A stretch of DNA of 64,000 bases from Proteobacteria bacterium SG_bin4 (GTDB taxonomy: Bacteria; Pseudomonadota; Gammaproteobacteria; Burkholderiales; Nitrosomonadaceae), in contig LWDH01000053.1 in assembly GCA_002083395.1 (NCBI GenBank), positions 34,010 through 98,009 on the forward strand. Direction: 5' to 3'. The notes under the pieces were generated by a model. The model was not told the DNA's origin. It saw nothing but the letters and a program-made list of their open reading frames with translations, and searched no databases. The position numbers and the translations under genes were made by a program. This document shows, piece by piece, positions 1-9,386 of the stretch; within the stretch, counting starts at the first letter, position 1; each line of letters opens with the position of its first letter.

Positions 1-498
1 GACTATTCACTGGATGTTGCTGCCGATACAGAAGCTGAAGATTCAAGAAGTACTGCAGCAACAAAGGGTGCGGATACTGATCAGGATGAAATCGTATTGG
101 AATTCGATTCTGCGAACATGGATTTGGAAGATGATAAATCCACAACCCAGAAAGATGAGCTGGTGCTGAGCGATGAATCCGATTCCTTGAGTCCTGCAAT
201 TGATTTTGATCAACCTGAAGAGACCACGCTTGATTCTTCTCCTGAGGTTCCGGCTATCGACTTGGCAGATATCAATTTAAATCTCGAAGAATCTGGCCAA
301 GCCGATCAAGTGGAAGAAGCGGCCGATCTGGAAACCAATAGCGAGCAATGGCAGGAGGTTGAGACAAAACTCGATCTGGCAAAAGCTTACCAAGAAATGG
401 ATGACAAAGAAGGCGCTCGAGAAATGCTGGAAGAAGTCATTCGCGATGGTGATGCGAAACAAATAAAAATTGCCAAAAAAATGTTGAAGAGCTTGTAG
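1..498 (+). CDS. fimV: FimV-like protein, C-terminal fragment
   Basis: The reading frame is open from the first base of the window, so this is the 3' end of a longer gene. The visible part is a long acidic low-complexity stretch rich in D, E, S and T, then a helical C-terminus (KLDLAKAYQEMDDKEGAREM, ending KIAKKMLKSL) typical of the conserved C-terminal TPR-like domain of FimV. FimV is an inner-membrane, peptidoglycan-binding polar organiser linked to type IV pili and twitching in Pseudomonas. A fimV-truA-trpF order is common in beta- and gammaproteobacteria, which supports the call. The peptidoglycan-binding and membrane parts lie outside the window and were not seen. Confidence 0.8.
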   Translation, partial: DYSLDVAADTEAEDSRSTAATKGADTDQDEIVLEFDSANMDLEDDKSTTQKDELVLSDESDSLSPAIDFDQPEETTLDSSPEVPAIDLADINLNLEESGQADQVEEAADLETNSEQWQEVETKLDLAKAYQEMDDKEGAREMLEEVIRDGDAKQIKIAKKMLKSL

Positions 499-559
499 AG
501 CTATCATTAAAAAGGCTGATCACGGATCGTAACCAATTGGCGAGAAAAATATTTCAATT

Positions 560-1354
560 GTGCGTATCGTATTAGTCTTGGAATATGACGGCAGCAACTA
601 TTGTGGCTGGCAGAGTCAATCAGAGTCTTGCGCGATTCAAGATGCGGTAGAGAAGGCGCTATCTGCAGTAGCGAAGGAAAACATTCGGATTGTGACGGCA
701 GGAAGGACGGATGCCGGGGTTCACGCGTTTTATCAAGTCGTGCATTTTGATACATCAGTCTGTCGTCCCCTGAGTGCTTGGGTGCGTGGTGTTAACGCTT
801 TCCTGCCTAATGATATTTCTATTTTGTGGGCTGGCGAAGTTTCTGACGATTTTCACGCACGCTATAGTGCGGTTGAAAGGCGATATCTGTATTTTTTGTT
901 GAATCAATCGGCCAGGCCCGGGGTTCATCACAACAAGGTGGGCTGGTTTCATGTGCCGCTAGAATTGGAGAAAATGCAAGCGGCGGGGAAATTCTTAATC
1001 GGGGAACATGATTTTTCATCTTTCCGGGCTGCCGAGTGCCAAGCGAAATCACCGGTGAGAACGATTACACATCTGAACATTGCTCGCCAAGGAAATCTTG
1101 TGATTTTTGATTTGCGCGCGAATTCTTTCCTTCATCATATGGTACGAAATATTATCGGTTGCCTTGTTTATATCGGCAAAGGAAAATATTCTGCCGATTG
1201 GATTGATGAGCTTCTTAAACACAAAAACCGGACGTTTGCTGCGCCAACTTTTTCCGCAGCCGGTTTGTATTTGGCGGGTGTAAAATACGATCCGGGCTGG
1301 CTGATTCCGGAATTCTCCGAATTTCCAATCATTTCAAATGGTGTGCTCCGGTAG
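560..1354 (+). CDS. truA: tRNA pseudouridine(38-40) synthase TruA
   Basis: TruA isomerises uridines 38-40 in the tRNA anticodon stem-loop to pseudouridine. The catalytic aspartate lies in AGRTDAGVHA (D51), and the N-terminal LEYDGSNYCGWQ and later FLHHMVRNIIG blocks are family signatures. The length of 264 residues is normal. It starts with GTG, 61 bp after the fimV stop and 28 bp before trpF, so it is probably co-transcribed with both. The start sits directly before the first conserved block; no strong Shine-Dalgarno is visible. Confidence 0.96.
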   Translation: MRIVLVLEYDGSNYCGWQSQSESCAIQDAVEKALSAVAKENIRIVTAGRTDAGVHAFYQVVHFDTSVCRPLSAWVRGVNAFLPNDISILWAGEVSDDFHARYSAVERRYLYFLLNQSARPGVHHNKVGWFHVPLELEKMQAAGKFLIGEHDFSSFRAAECQAKSPVRTITHLNIARQGNLVIFDLRANSFLHHMVRNIIGCLVYIGKGKYSADWIDELLKHKNRTFAAPTFSAAGLYLAGVKYDPGWLIPEFSEFPIISNGVLR

Positions 1355-1382
1355 CATTAATTAAAAATAACTTTTGATTTTC

Positions 1383-1997
1383 ATGTCAGTGCGTGTAAAA
1401 GTATGTGGAATAACCCGGATTGAAGATGCTCAGGCAGCGATTCAGTCGGGAGCGGATGCAATTGGCTTTGTTTTCTGGCCGAAAAGCCCACGCAATATTA
1501 ATCCTGGATTGGCCGCGCAGATTAGCGCAACGATACCGCCCTTTATATGTACTGTCGGCGTGTATGTCGATCCGGATGCGGCGTGGGTCATAGAAACTGC
1601 CCGAGCAGCCAAGCTCAATCTGTTGCAATTTCACGGCAACGAATCGCCGGATTTTTGCAATCAATTTTCTCATCCCTATATCAAAGCAATTCGAGTCAAA
1701 TCAGACACAGATTTGCTACAATACGCAGAACATTACCATACTGCAAAAGGGTTGCTGCTGGACACCTTTACCGAAGGCGTGCCGGGTGGTACAGGCCACG
1801 TGTTTGATTGGCACTTAATTCCGAAGAATCTGCCCGTTCCGTTCATTTTGTCCGGTGGTTTGAATCCAGATAATGTTGCAATGGCGATTAAGCAAACGAA
1901 ACCTTGGGCGGTGGATGTCTCAAGTGGCGTTGAAGCCGCCAAGGGTATCAAAGATAAGAATAAAATTATTGCTTTCATGCAAGGAGTAAAACTGTGA
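1383..1997 (+). CDS. trpF: Phosphoribosylanthranilate isomerase
   Basis: TrpF carries out the Amadori rearrangement of N-(5'-phosphoribosyl)anthranilate in tryptophan synthesis. It is a single TIM barrel of about 204 residues. KVCGITR near the N-terminus holds the catalytic cysteine (C8), and ILSGGLNPDNV and VDVSSGVE form the phosphate-binding end of the barrel. I take the ATG at 1383 over a TTG three codons upstream, because it places MSVRVKVCGITR in the usual register. The TGA stop overlaps the GTG start of trpB (GTGA), so the two are translationally coupled. Confidence 0.95.
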   Translation: MSVRVKVCGITRIEDAQAAIQSGADAIGFVFWPKSPRNINPGLAAQISATIPPFICTVGVYVDPDAAWVIETARAAKLNLLQFHGNESPDFCNQFSHPYIKAIRVKSDTDLLQYAEHYHTAKGLLLDTFTEGVPGGTGHVFDWHLIPKNLPVPFILSGGLNPDNVAMAIKQTKPWAVDVSSGVEAAKGIKDKNKIIAFMQGVKL

Positions 1998-3193
1998 ATG
2001 CTTATGATCTTCCTAGTAAAGATGGTCATTTTGGCCCGTATGGAGGCATCTTTGTTGCTGAAACGCTCATTTCGGCATTGGAGGATTTGCGGAAACAGTA
2101 CGAATTTTACCGTGACGATCCCGATTTTCAGGCAGAGTTTGCTTATGAACTAAAGCATTATGTAGGGCGCCCCAGTCCGATCTATCATGCCAAGCGCTGG
2201 TCCGAACACCTGGGGGGCGCACAGATCTTGTTGAAGCGCGAAGACTTGAATCATACGGGAGCGCATAAAATTAACAATACCATCGGGCAGGCGCTTCTAG
2301 CCCGGCGCATGGGTAAGAAACGCGTTATCGCCGAGACCGGCGCAGGTCAGCATGGCGTAGCCAGTGCTACTGTGGCGGCGCGTTATGGCATGGAGTGTGT
2401 GGTGTACATGGGCTCCGAAGATGTCAAGCGGCAAGCGACGAATGTGTACCGTATGAAATTGTTGGGTGCGACCGTGGTGCCGGTCGAATCCGGGTCCCGG
2501 ACCTTGAAAGATGCGTTGAATGAAGCGATGCGGGATTGGGTCACCAATGTTGAAAACACCTTTTATATTATCGGTACCGTCGCCGGACCACATCCGTATC
2601 CGATGATGGTCAGGGATTTCCAAGCTGTGATTGGGACAGAGGCAAAAGCGCAGATGCAGGAAGAGTTTCAACGTCAGCCGGATGCGTTGATAGCTTGTGT
2701 TGGCGGCGGCTCGAACGCGATCGGTTTGTTTTATCCGTATATTGATGACACTAATGTTCGTTTGATCGGTGTCGAAGCAGCCGGAAAAGGCATTGAAACA
2801 AACCAGCATGCAGCGACGTTGTCGACTGGTAAGCCCGGTGTATTGCATGGCAATCGCACCTACTTGATCCAAGATGAAAATGGTCAGATTATCGAAACAC
2901 ATTCGATTTCAGCCGGCTTGGATTATCCTGGCGTAGGGCCGGAACATGCGTGGCTTAAAGACTGTGGCCGTGCCGAATATGTTGCGATTACTGATGATGA
3001 AGCTCTGGAAGCGTTTCATACCTTATGCCGCTACGAAGGCATTATGCCGGCGCTGGAATCAAGTCATGCATTGGCCTATGCCGCCAAATACGCGCCCACG
3101 TTATCTAAGGATAAATTATTGCTGGTTAATCTCTCGGGGCGGGGTGATAAGGACATGGCGACAGTTGCGCAAATGTCAGGCTTGACACTTTGA
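1994..3193 (+). CDS. trpB: Tryptophan synthase beta subunit
   Basis: TrpB condenses indole with serine using pyridoxal phosphate and pairs with TrpA in an alpha2beta2 complex with an indole channel. The PLP lysine is K92 in HTGAHKINN, and GGGSNAIG binds the cofactor phosphate. The length is 399 residues, as expected. The GTG start overlaps the trpF stop by 4 bp and trpA follows after 59 bp. trpC, trpD, trpE and trpG are not in the window, so the pathway genes are split, as in many betaproteobacteria. Confidence 0.97.
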   Translation: MNAYDLPSKDGHFGPYGGIFVAETLISALEDLRKQYEFYRDDPDFQAEFAYELKHYVGRPSPIYHAKRWSEHLGGAQILLKREDLNHTGAHKINNTIGQALLARRMGKKRVIAETGAGQHGVASATVAARYGMECVVYMGSEDVKRQATNVYRMKLLGATVVPVESGSRTLKDALNEAMRDWVTNVENTFYIIGTVAGPHPYPMMVRDFQAVIGTEAKAQMQEEFQRQPDALIACVGGGSNAIGLFYPYIDDTNVRLIGVEAAGKGIETNQHAATLSTGKPGVLHGNRTYLIQDENGQIIETHSISAGLDYPGVGPEHAWLKDCGRAEYVAITDDEALEAFHTLCRYEGIMPALESSHALAYAAKYAPTLSKDKLLLVNLSGRGDKDMATVAQMSGLTL

Positions 3194-3252
3194 TGAAGTC
3201 ACTCTTATTTTTCAATTTTAATCTTCTGGAAAGAGTTCCAATCGGATTCTAA

Positions 3253-4110
3253 ATGAGTTTTATTAAAAGCTTACTGAGTTATTTTAATGGCAATCGTGAT
3301 ACTGAAAAGTCAAATCGTATCGCTCAAACATTCAACACCTTAAAAAGACAAAACCGTAAGGCGCTGATTCCATTTGTTACAGCGGGCGATCCCAACCCGC
3401 AAGTGACGGTGCCGCTTATGCACCGGTTAGTTCAATCCGGCGCGGATATCATTGAATTAGGCATTCCTTTTTCGGACCCAATGGCTGATGGACCAACTAT
3501 TCAGAGATCATCAGAGCGTGCACTGAAGCACCATGTCAGTTTAGATGCCGTTCTAAGCATGGTCAGTGAATTCAGGCAGACGAATTCGGATACGCCGGTT
3601 GTCTTGATGGGATATGCAAATCCGGTGGAGGCAATGGGTTATGAGACATTTGCCGCAAAAGCTAAGCAATGCGGCGTCGATGGCATCCTGATCGTGGACT
3701 ATCCTCCGGAAGAGTCGGAAAAATGGGTGGCCTGTCTCGACCAGCAAGGAATTGACGCGATCTTTCTGTTATCTCCGACGACCCCGCAACCGCGCATCGA
3801 ACAAGTGGCAAAAATGGCTCGCGGATATGTCTATTATGTTTCACTGAAGGGTGTCACCGGTGCATCGCACCTTGATCTGCAAGATGTCGGCAAGATGCTG
3901 GCAACACTGCGGCAATACATATCGATACCGATCGGAGTAGGGTTTGGCATTCGCGATGGTGCTACCGCAAAGGCAGTTGCAGGCTTGGCTGATGCCGTCG
4001 TGGTCGGCAGCCGGATTATCGAGGAAATTGAGCAATCAGCAGAAGCCGAAATATTGGACAAAACCGGTTATCTGTTAAATTCGCTGCGCAAAGCAATTGA
4101 TGAGAATTGA
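3253..4110 (+). CDS. trpA: Tryptophan synthase alpha subunit
   Basis: TrpA cleaves indole-3-glycerol phosphate and channels indole to TrpB. The catalytic glutamate and aspartate are in ELGIPFSDPMADGP (E68 and D79, equivalent to E49 and D60 of the Salmonella enzyme, an offset of 19). GVGFGIRDG and VVVGSRII form the phosphate-binding loops. At 285 residues it carries an N-terminal extension of about 19 residues (MSFIKSLLSYFNGNRDTEKS) before the usual IAQTF start. No alternative in-frame ATG lies closer to the conserved region, so the extension is probably real. Confidence 0.96.
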   Translation: MSFIKSLLSYFNGNRDTEKSNRIAQTFNTLKRQNRKALIPFVTAGDPNPQVTVPLMHRLVQSGADIIELGIPFSDPMADGPTIQRSSERALKHHVSLDAVLSMVSEFRQTNSDTPVVLMGYANPVEAMGYETFAAKAKQCGVDGILIVDYPPEESEKWVACLDQQGIDAIFLLSPTTPQPRIEQVAKMARGYVYYVSLKGVTGASHLDLQDVGKMLATLRQYISIPIGVGFGIRDGATAKAVAGLADAVVVGSRIIEEIEQSAEAEILDKTGYLLNSLRKAIDEN

Positions 4111-4146
4111 AGTAATCAGAAACGTACGCTTTAGGATACATTTGTT

Positions 4147-5016
4147 ATGAGCTGGTTCCAAAATATTATTCCTCCAAAAATCAAAAGAAAAGAGGCCGGT
4201 GAGAAGAAATTTGTACCTGAAGGATTGTGGAGTAAGTGTAATAATTGTGAAGCGGTTTTGTACTATACCGATTTGGCCAAGAATCTGAATGTTTGCCCCA
4301 AGTGTGATTATCATAATCGCATCTCAGCAAGGGATAGGCTGGATTTTTTGCTGGATCCGGAAGGGCGGCGTGAAATCGGCGCGGAAGTGGTTGCAACGGA
4401 CATTTTAAAATTCAAAGACAGTAAGCGTTATGTCGATCGATTGGCGCAAGCGCAGGAAAGTACGGATGAGAATGACTCTTTAGTGGTCATGCAAGGCACG
4501 ATCAAAACTATTCCGGTCGTTGCTGCGGTATTCGAATTCGGTTTTATGGGCGGTTCCATGGGATCGGTTGTGGGGGAGCGTTTCGTGCGCGGTGTCAAAA
4601 CCTGTATAGATCACCATATTCCTTTTATTTGCTTCAGTGCCAGCGGCGGTGCGCGAATGCAGGAGGGACTGTTTTCCCTGATGCAAATGGCGAAAACAAC
4701 GGCTGCTTTGACGCGCCTCAGTCATAACAGATTGCCGTTTATTTCGGTATTGACGGATCCGACCATGGGGGGTGTATCCGCCAGTTTTGCCTTTATCGGG
4801 GATGTCGTGATCGCCGAGCCGGGTGCATTAATCGGATTTGCCGGGCCGCGCGTGATTGAGCAGACAGTGCGGCAAACACTTCCCGATGGTTTTCAACGTG
4901 CTGAATTTTTGCTGCAGCACGGAGCGGTCGACATGATTGTCGATCGCCGCCAAATGCGCGATAAGCTCGTTAATCTCTGTACCCAGTTGATGCGCATTCC
5001 CGCTCCGTTAACATAA
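4147..5016 (+). CDS. accD: Acetyl-CoA carboxylase carboxyltransferase subunit beta
   Basis: AccD with AccA forms the carboxyltransferase that moves CO2 from biotin-BCCP to acetyl-CoA to make malonyl-CoA for fatty acids. The N-terminal zinc ribbon is complete (C31, C34, C50, C53), and the crotonase-like core shows ASGGARMQEG and TDPTMGGVSASFA. The 289-residue length is normal. It lies 36 bp after trpA and 15 bp before folC, matching the widespread trpA-accD-folC order. Confidence 0.97.
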   Translation: MSWFQNIIPPKIKRKEAGEKKFVPEGLWSKCNNCEAVLYYTDLAKNLNVCPKCDYHNRISARDRLDFLLDPEGRREIGAEVVATDILKFKDSKRYVDRLAQAQESTDENDSLVVMQGTIKTIPVVAAVFEFGFMGGSMGSVVGERFVRGVKTCIDHHIPFICFSASGGARMQEGLFSLMQMAKTTAALTRLSHNRLPFISVLTDPTMGGVSASFAFIGDVVIAEPGALIGFAGPRVIEQTVRQTLPDGFQRAEFLLQHGAVDMIVDRRQMRDKLVNLCTQLMRIPAPLT

Positions 5017-5031
5017 TTTCCGCTGGGATTC

Positions 5032-6342
5032 ATGCACATGGATGTACCAGGTCTGACAGCGGATTCACTTGCAGATTGGTTACATTACCTCGAATCGTTG
5101 CATCCGAGCGCCATCGAAATGGGATTGGAACGGGTTGCTAATGTTCGATTCGAGCTAGGGTTAATTCCTCGATTTCCGGTTATTACAGTAGGCGGTACCA
5201 ATGGAAAAGGTTCCGTTTGCGCGATGCTTGAAGCAATGCTACAAAGCGCGGGCTATCAAGCCGGATGCTACACTTCTCCGCACTTACTTCGCTTCAACGA
5301 GCGGATTCGAATCGATGGGAAAGATGTTGAAGATACAAAACTTTGTCAGGCTTTTGCACGAGTGGAAGCTGCGCGGCTCGATTGTCACACATCGTTAACT
5401 TTCTTTGAATTTGGAACTCTGGCCGCGATGTATTTGTTTATTCAAGCACGCGTCGATGTGGCGATTCTTGAGATTGGCTTGGGCGGACGTCTTGACGCGG
5501 TTAACATTTTTGATCCGGATTGTGCCATTCTAACCAGCATTGATCTGGATCACATCGAATATCTGGGAGATACGAGAGAAAAAATCGGATTCGAGAAAGC
5601 TGCGATTTTCCGGCGTGGTAAGCCGGCCATTTGCGCGGATATCGATGTGCCGGATTCGGTGTATCAGCACGCAACAAAAATTGGCGCGCAATTCCATAGA
5701 TTCTCAAAAGAATTTGGATTCCAATTAAAAGACAAGCAGTGGGATTTTTGGGGACCGAAGGGATGGCGTTATTCATTGCCTATCCCATCTTTACGGGGCA
5801 ATAAGCAACTGCAAAACGCCAGTGCATGCCTGGCCGCTCTGGATACAGTACATGAATTATTGCCGGTTAGCATGAGTGATATTCGTCAAGGATTGCTCAA
5901 AGCAGCCGTGCCCGGTAGATTCCAAGTTGTTTCAACCCAGCCGATGATTATCCTGGATGTCGCGCACAACCCCGCGGCTGCTGCGGTTTTGGCGCAAAAT
6001 TTAGCCGCGACCCCGTGCGCGGGGCGGACTTACGCAGTATTCTCGATGCTGCAGGATAAGGATATCCAGGGTGTCGTGCAAAAGCTTAAAGACGAAATCG
6101 ATGTCTGGTTGCTATTTCCCATTCAATCGCCGCGTGCTGCAACTGTCGGGCATATCGCTGAAGAAATTGGAAATGCGGGCTTTTCAGACATAAACCAGTC
6201 GATATGTCGTTTTTCTGATGGCGTTGAAGCTTTTGCTTTTGCCTGTGAACAAGCATCCAAAAATGATAGAATTTGCATATTTGGATCTTTCTATACGGTT
6301 GGCGATGTGCTGAATCATTTGCACATGTCTTCCCGAGAGTAG
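5032..6342 (+). CDS. folC: Bifunctional dihydrofolate/folylpolyglutamate synthase
   Basis: FolC adds glutamate to dihydropteroate and extends the polyglutamate tail of folates. It is a Mur-ligase-family protein: the P-loop is GGTNGKGS (about residues 54-61), followed by a TSPHLLRFNERIRIDG block and LDVAHNPAA in the C-terminal domain. The length of 436 residues is usual. ATG codons at 5032 and 5038 are both possible starts. The next gene begins 16 bp downstream. Confidence 0.95.
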   Translation: MHMDVPGLTADSLADWLHYLESLHPSAIEMGLERVANVRFELGLIPRFPVITVGGTNGKGSVCAMLEAMLQSAGYQAGCYTSPHLLRFNERIRIDGKDVEDTKLCQAFARVEAARLDCHTSLTFFEFGTLAAMYLFIQARVDVAILEIGLGGRLDAVNIFDPDCAILTSIDLDHIEYLGDTREKIGFEKAAIFRRGKPAICADIDVPDSVYQHATKIGAQFHRFSKEFGFQLKDKQWDFWGPKGWRYSLPIPSLRGNKQLQNASACLAALDTVHELLPVSMSDIRQGLLKAAVPGRFQVVSTQPMIILDVAHNPAAAAVLAQNLAATPCAGRTYAVFSMLQDKDIQGVVQKLKDEIDVWLLFPIQSPRAATVGHIAEEIGNAGFSDINQSICRFSDGVEAFAFACEQASKNDRICIFGSFYTVGDVLNHLHMSSRE

Positions 6343-6358
6343 TAACCGGATATTTCAA

Positions 6359-7093
6359 ATGAATAAAAATATCAGCGAAGAGGAATTATTACTACGTAAA
6401 CGTGCGAGAAGGCGGCTGGTCGGCGCTATCGTTCTGGTTCTGATTTCTATTATCGTTTTGCCTGCAATTTTCGACGAACCCAAGCCGGAAACGGAGAAAC
6501 ATGAAATTGCAATCAATTTGCCGGAAGCGAATAGAAATGCAAGCAAAGCGGTATCGTTACCAAAAGAAGATTCTTCAATGAGTACAGAATCGTTGAATGC
6601 GGTCGATCCAGCGGAAGTGCAAGAGAAATCCGCGATAGCTATGCGACATGGGGATGAAAATAACGAATCGCCAAATTTTCAGAAACGTATCCCGATCCCC
6701 GGTATTAAACCAAAATTCGAACGACAAGTGACTCCGGCCAAAGTAGCGCCGCCAGTGGCAGCAATCGCCCCTAATACCAATGTAGTGACGCCGAGTGCGC
6801 CGCCACCGAACGCACCAAGTGTACCACCAGTTGTTAATGCACCAGTTCAAGCACCTGACGCAGGAAAAGGATTTGTCGTTCAATTAGGCGCTTTTTCTGA
6901 TCCAGAAAAGGCCAAGCTGCAGCAAGCGCTGCTGCTATCGAACGGTTTTAAGGCCTATACCGAGTCATTGGTTATCAATGGCAATCAAGTAACGCGGGTC
7001 CGCACAGGTCCATTCCCGACTCGGAGTGCCGCGGATGGTGAAATAAAAAAATTAAAAGCGCTTGGTCTGGATGGCGTAGTGGTGCCGAGATAA
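6359..7093 (+). CDS. SPOR-domain membrane protein (DedD-like)
   Basis: A charged cytoplasmic N-terminus with RKRARRRL, one membrane helix (about residues 17-38), a long proline- and alanine-rich periplasmic linker, and a C-terminal SPOR domain (about 165-244) beginning GFVVQLGAFSDPEKA. SPOR domains bind denuded peptidoglycan at the division septum. The position between folC and cvpA matches dedD in E. coli and many proteobacteria, so a cell-division role is likely. The linker is poorly conserved in the family, and the symbol is left open for that reason. Confidence 0.9.
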   Translation: MNKNISEEELLLRKRARRRLVGAIVLVLISIIVLPAIFDEPKPETEKHEIAINLPEANRNASKAVSLPKEDSSMSTESLNAVDPAEVQEKSAIAMRHGDENNESPNFQKRIPIPGIKPKFERQVTPAKVAPPVAAIAPNTNVVTPSAPPPNAPSVPPVVNAPVQAPDAGKGFVVQLGAFSDPEKAKLQQALLLSNGFKAYTESLVINGNQVTRVRTGPFPTRSAADGEIKKLKALGLDGVVVPR

Positions 7094-7149
7094 GTCGATA
7101 TCGCGATTATTCTTGCTAATCATTTAACAAAAAGTATCGATTACAACTG

Positions 7150-7656
7150 ATGACTGCTTTTGATTACGTTGTTTCTGCTATTTTCTTAGTCTCGATTGTG
7201 TTGAGTATTCTGCGCGGATTTGTCCGCGAAGGATTGTCCATCGCCGGTTGGATTGTCGCTTTTATTGTAGCTAGCTCCTATTCGTCGTTAACGGAGCAGT
7301 TTTTGCCGGGCGAGATCGTCGGTGAAACCCTGCGTTATGCCATTGCTTTTGTTGTGACATTTCTTGCAGTGTTACTGATAACGGCGCTTGCAACGATGTT
7401 ACTATCCGCTTTGATAAAGGGCATTGGTTTAGGATTTATCGACCGGTTGCTTGGTTCTGTTTTTGGGTTTATCCGGGCACTGGTAATCGTGATTTTACTG
7501 GTTTTGATGGCAGGACTGACCACCATCCCGAATCAGGTTTTCTGGAATCAAGCCTTATTAAGCGGACCTTTGGAATCAATCGCGACCCAAGTGCTGCCAT
7601 GGCTGCCTGATGATTTGTCAAAACGCATTAGCTTTGAAAGAAAAGATAATTTTTAA
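7150..7656 (+). CDS. cvpA: CvpA family membrane protein
   Basis: A 168-residue protein with four predicted membrane helices, starting MTAFDYVVSAIFLVSIVLSI and carrying the family motif RGFVREGLSIAGWI. CvpA was named for colicin V production in E. coli and affects envelope stress tolerance; its biochemical role is unclear. It lies directly before purF, the conserved cvpA-purF arrangement, with a 122-bp gap. Confidence 0.92.
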   Translation: MTAFDYVVSAIFLVSIVLSILRGFVREGLSIAGWIVAFIVASSYSSLTEQFLPGEIVGETLRYAIAFVVTFLAVLLITALATMLLSALIKGIGLGFIDRLLGSVFGFIRALVIVILLVLMAGLTTIPNQVFWNQALLSGPLESIATQVLPWLPDDLSKRISFERKDNF

Positions 7657-7778
7657 GTGGCAAAGCGTGTAATGACCGGTATTTTTGTTTTTTTGAAAAG
7701 CAACAGCAGCGCGGTAATTGAGTTGATTAACTCCAAATTTAATTCTGATTAAATAAAGCAAAACCAACGGAGCTTTCT

Positions 7779-9299
7779 ATGTGCGGAATTCTCGGTATCG
7801 TTGCAAAATCTCCAGCGAATCAGCTGCTGTATGACGGATTATTGATGTTGCAACATCGAGGACAAGATGCAAGCGGCATTGTGACTGCGCAAGGCAATAC
7901 CTTTCATATGCACAAAGGCCTTGGTTTAGTTCGAGATGTGTTTCGTACCAGAAATATGCGCGCGCTATCCGGGAATATCGGCATCGGTCATGTGCGTTAT
8001 CCGACCGCAGGGTCCGCTAATTCACCGGCTGAAGCGCAGCCGTTTTATGTCAATTCTCCCTTTGGGATTGTATTAAGTCACAATGGTAATTTGACCAATG
8101 CCGAACAGCTCAATCAAGAGCTTTTTAAAACCGACCTGAGGCATGTCAATACTAACTCGGATTCGGAAGTGTTGCTAAATGTCCTCGCACACGAACTGCA
8201 AAAGAGCACCAAAAATTGCCAGCTTGATCCGGCGGCAATTTTCTCGGCGGTTGCTGGCGTGCATAAACGATGCAAGGGCGCCTATGCCGTGATAGCCATG
8301 ATTGCCGGCTATGGATTATTAGCTTTTCGTGATCCTTACGGCATTCGACCGTTGGTCTTCGGAACTGCGGAGAATGAACTGGGCGATGAATATCTCGTCG
8401 CTTCGGAAAGCGTGGCACTGGATACACTAGGTTTCAAATTGATCCGTGATGTCGCACCGGGAGAAGCGATTTTTATCGATGAAGACGGTAATTTTTATAA
8501 TAAGCAGTGCGCAACCGAAGTTTCTCTGAATCCGTGCATTTTTGAGTATGTCTATTTAGCTCGCCCTGATTCTGTCATTGACGGTATTTCCGTTTACGAA
8601 ACCCGTTTGAATATGGGCGAACAGCTTGCGGAAAAAATCAGGAAAACAATGCATCATCTGGATATTGATGTTGTAATTCCAATCCCGGACTCCAGCCGCC
8701 CCAGTGCGCTGCAACTTGCCAATCACTTAGGTATCGAATTTCGGGAAGGATTTATCAAAAATCGATATGTAGGGCGTACATTCATCATGCCTGGGCAGCA
8801 ACAAAGACGCAAATCCGTGCGGCAAAAGCTCAATGCCATGAATATTGAATTCCGCGGGAAAAATGTATTATTGGTCGACGATTCGATTGTACGGGGCACC
8901 ACCAGCCGTGAAATCGTTCAAATGGCTCGTGAAGCCGGCGCCAATAAGATATTTTTTGCTTCAGCTGCTCCTCCGGTAAGATTTCCAAATGTCTACGGAA
9001 TCGACATGCCGACCCGGCAAGAACTGATCGCTACCGATCGGACTGTGGAAGAAATTTGTGAAGAGATCGGAGCGGATTATCTGATATTCCAGGATCTGGA
9101 GGCGCTGACTCATGCGGTATCCAAGGTATCACCCGCGGTACAAAACTTTGAAACATCCTGTTTCAATGGTGTTTATATCACCGGTGACGTGACGCATGAG
9201 TATCTCAATACACTGGAATTACAAAGAAACTCGAGTCAACCGCTTTCGTCTGCACAGTCGAAAACGCAACTGGATTTGAGCTTGGTTTTTTCCGAATAA
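7779..9299 (+). CDS. purF: Amidophosphoribosyltransferase
   Basis: PurF makes 5-phosphoribosylamine from PRPP and glutamine, the first committed step of purine synthesis. It begins MCGILGIV, so processing exposes Cys2 as the N-terminal glutaminase nucleophile. The glutaminase half shows GHVRYPTAG and SHNGNLTN. The phosphoribosyltransferase half has the PRPP motif VLLVDDSIVRGTTS. The length of 506 residues matches the enterobacterial enzyme. Confidence 0.97.
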   Translation: MCGILGIVAKSPANQLLYDGLLMLQHRGQDASGIVTAQGNTFHMHKGLGLVRDVFRTRNMRALSGNIGIGHVRYPTAGSANSPAEAQPFYVNSPFGIVLSHNGNLTNAEQLNQELFKTDLRHVNTNSDSEVLLNVLAHELQKSTKNCQLDPAAIFSAVAGVHKRCKGAYAVIAMIAGYGLLAFRDPYGIRPLVFGTAENELGDEYLVASESVALDTLGFKLIRDVAPGEAIFIDEDGNFYNKQCATEVSLNPCIFEYVYLARPDSVIDGISVYETRLNMGEQLAEKIRKTMHHLDIDVVIPIPDSSRPSALQLANHLGIEFREGFIKNRYVGRTFIMPGQQQRRKSVRQKLNAMNIEFRGKNVLLVDDSIVRGTTSREIVQMAREAGANKIFFASAAPPVRFPNVYGIDMPTRQELIATDRTVEEICEEIGADYLIFQDLEALTHAVSKVSPAVQNFETSCFNGVYITGDVTHEYLNTLELQRNSSQPLSSAQSKTQLDLSLVFSE

Positions 9300-9386
9300 A
9301 GCTATTGACACCGTAATTGCTATCAAAAACCGCATCTTTCTGAATCAATGTAACAATCGCTAACTCACTTTTCGTTTTATTTTCCT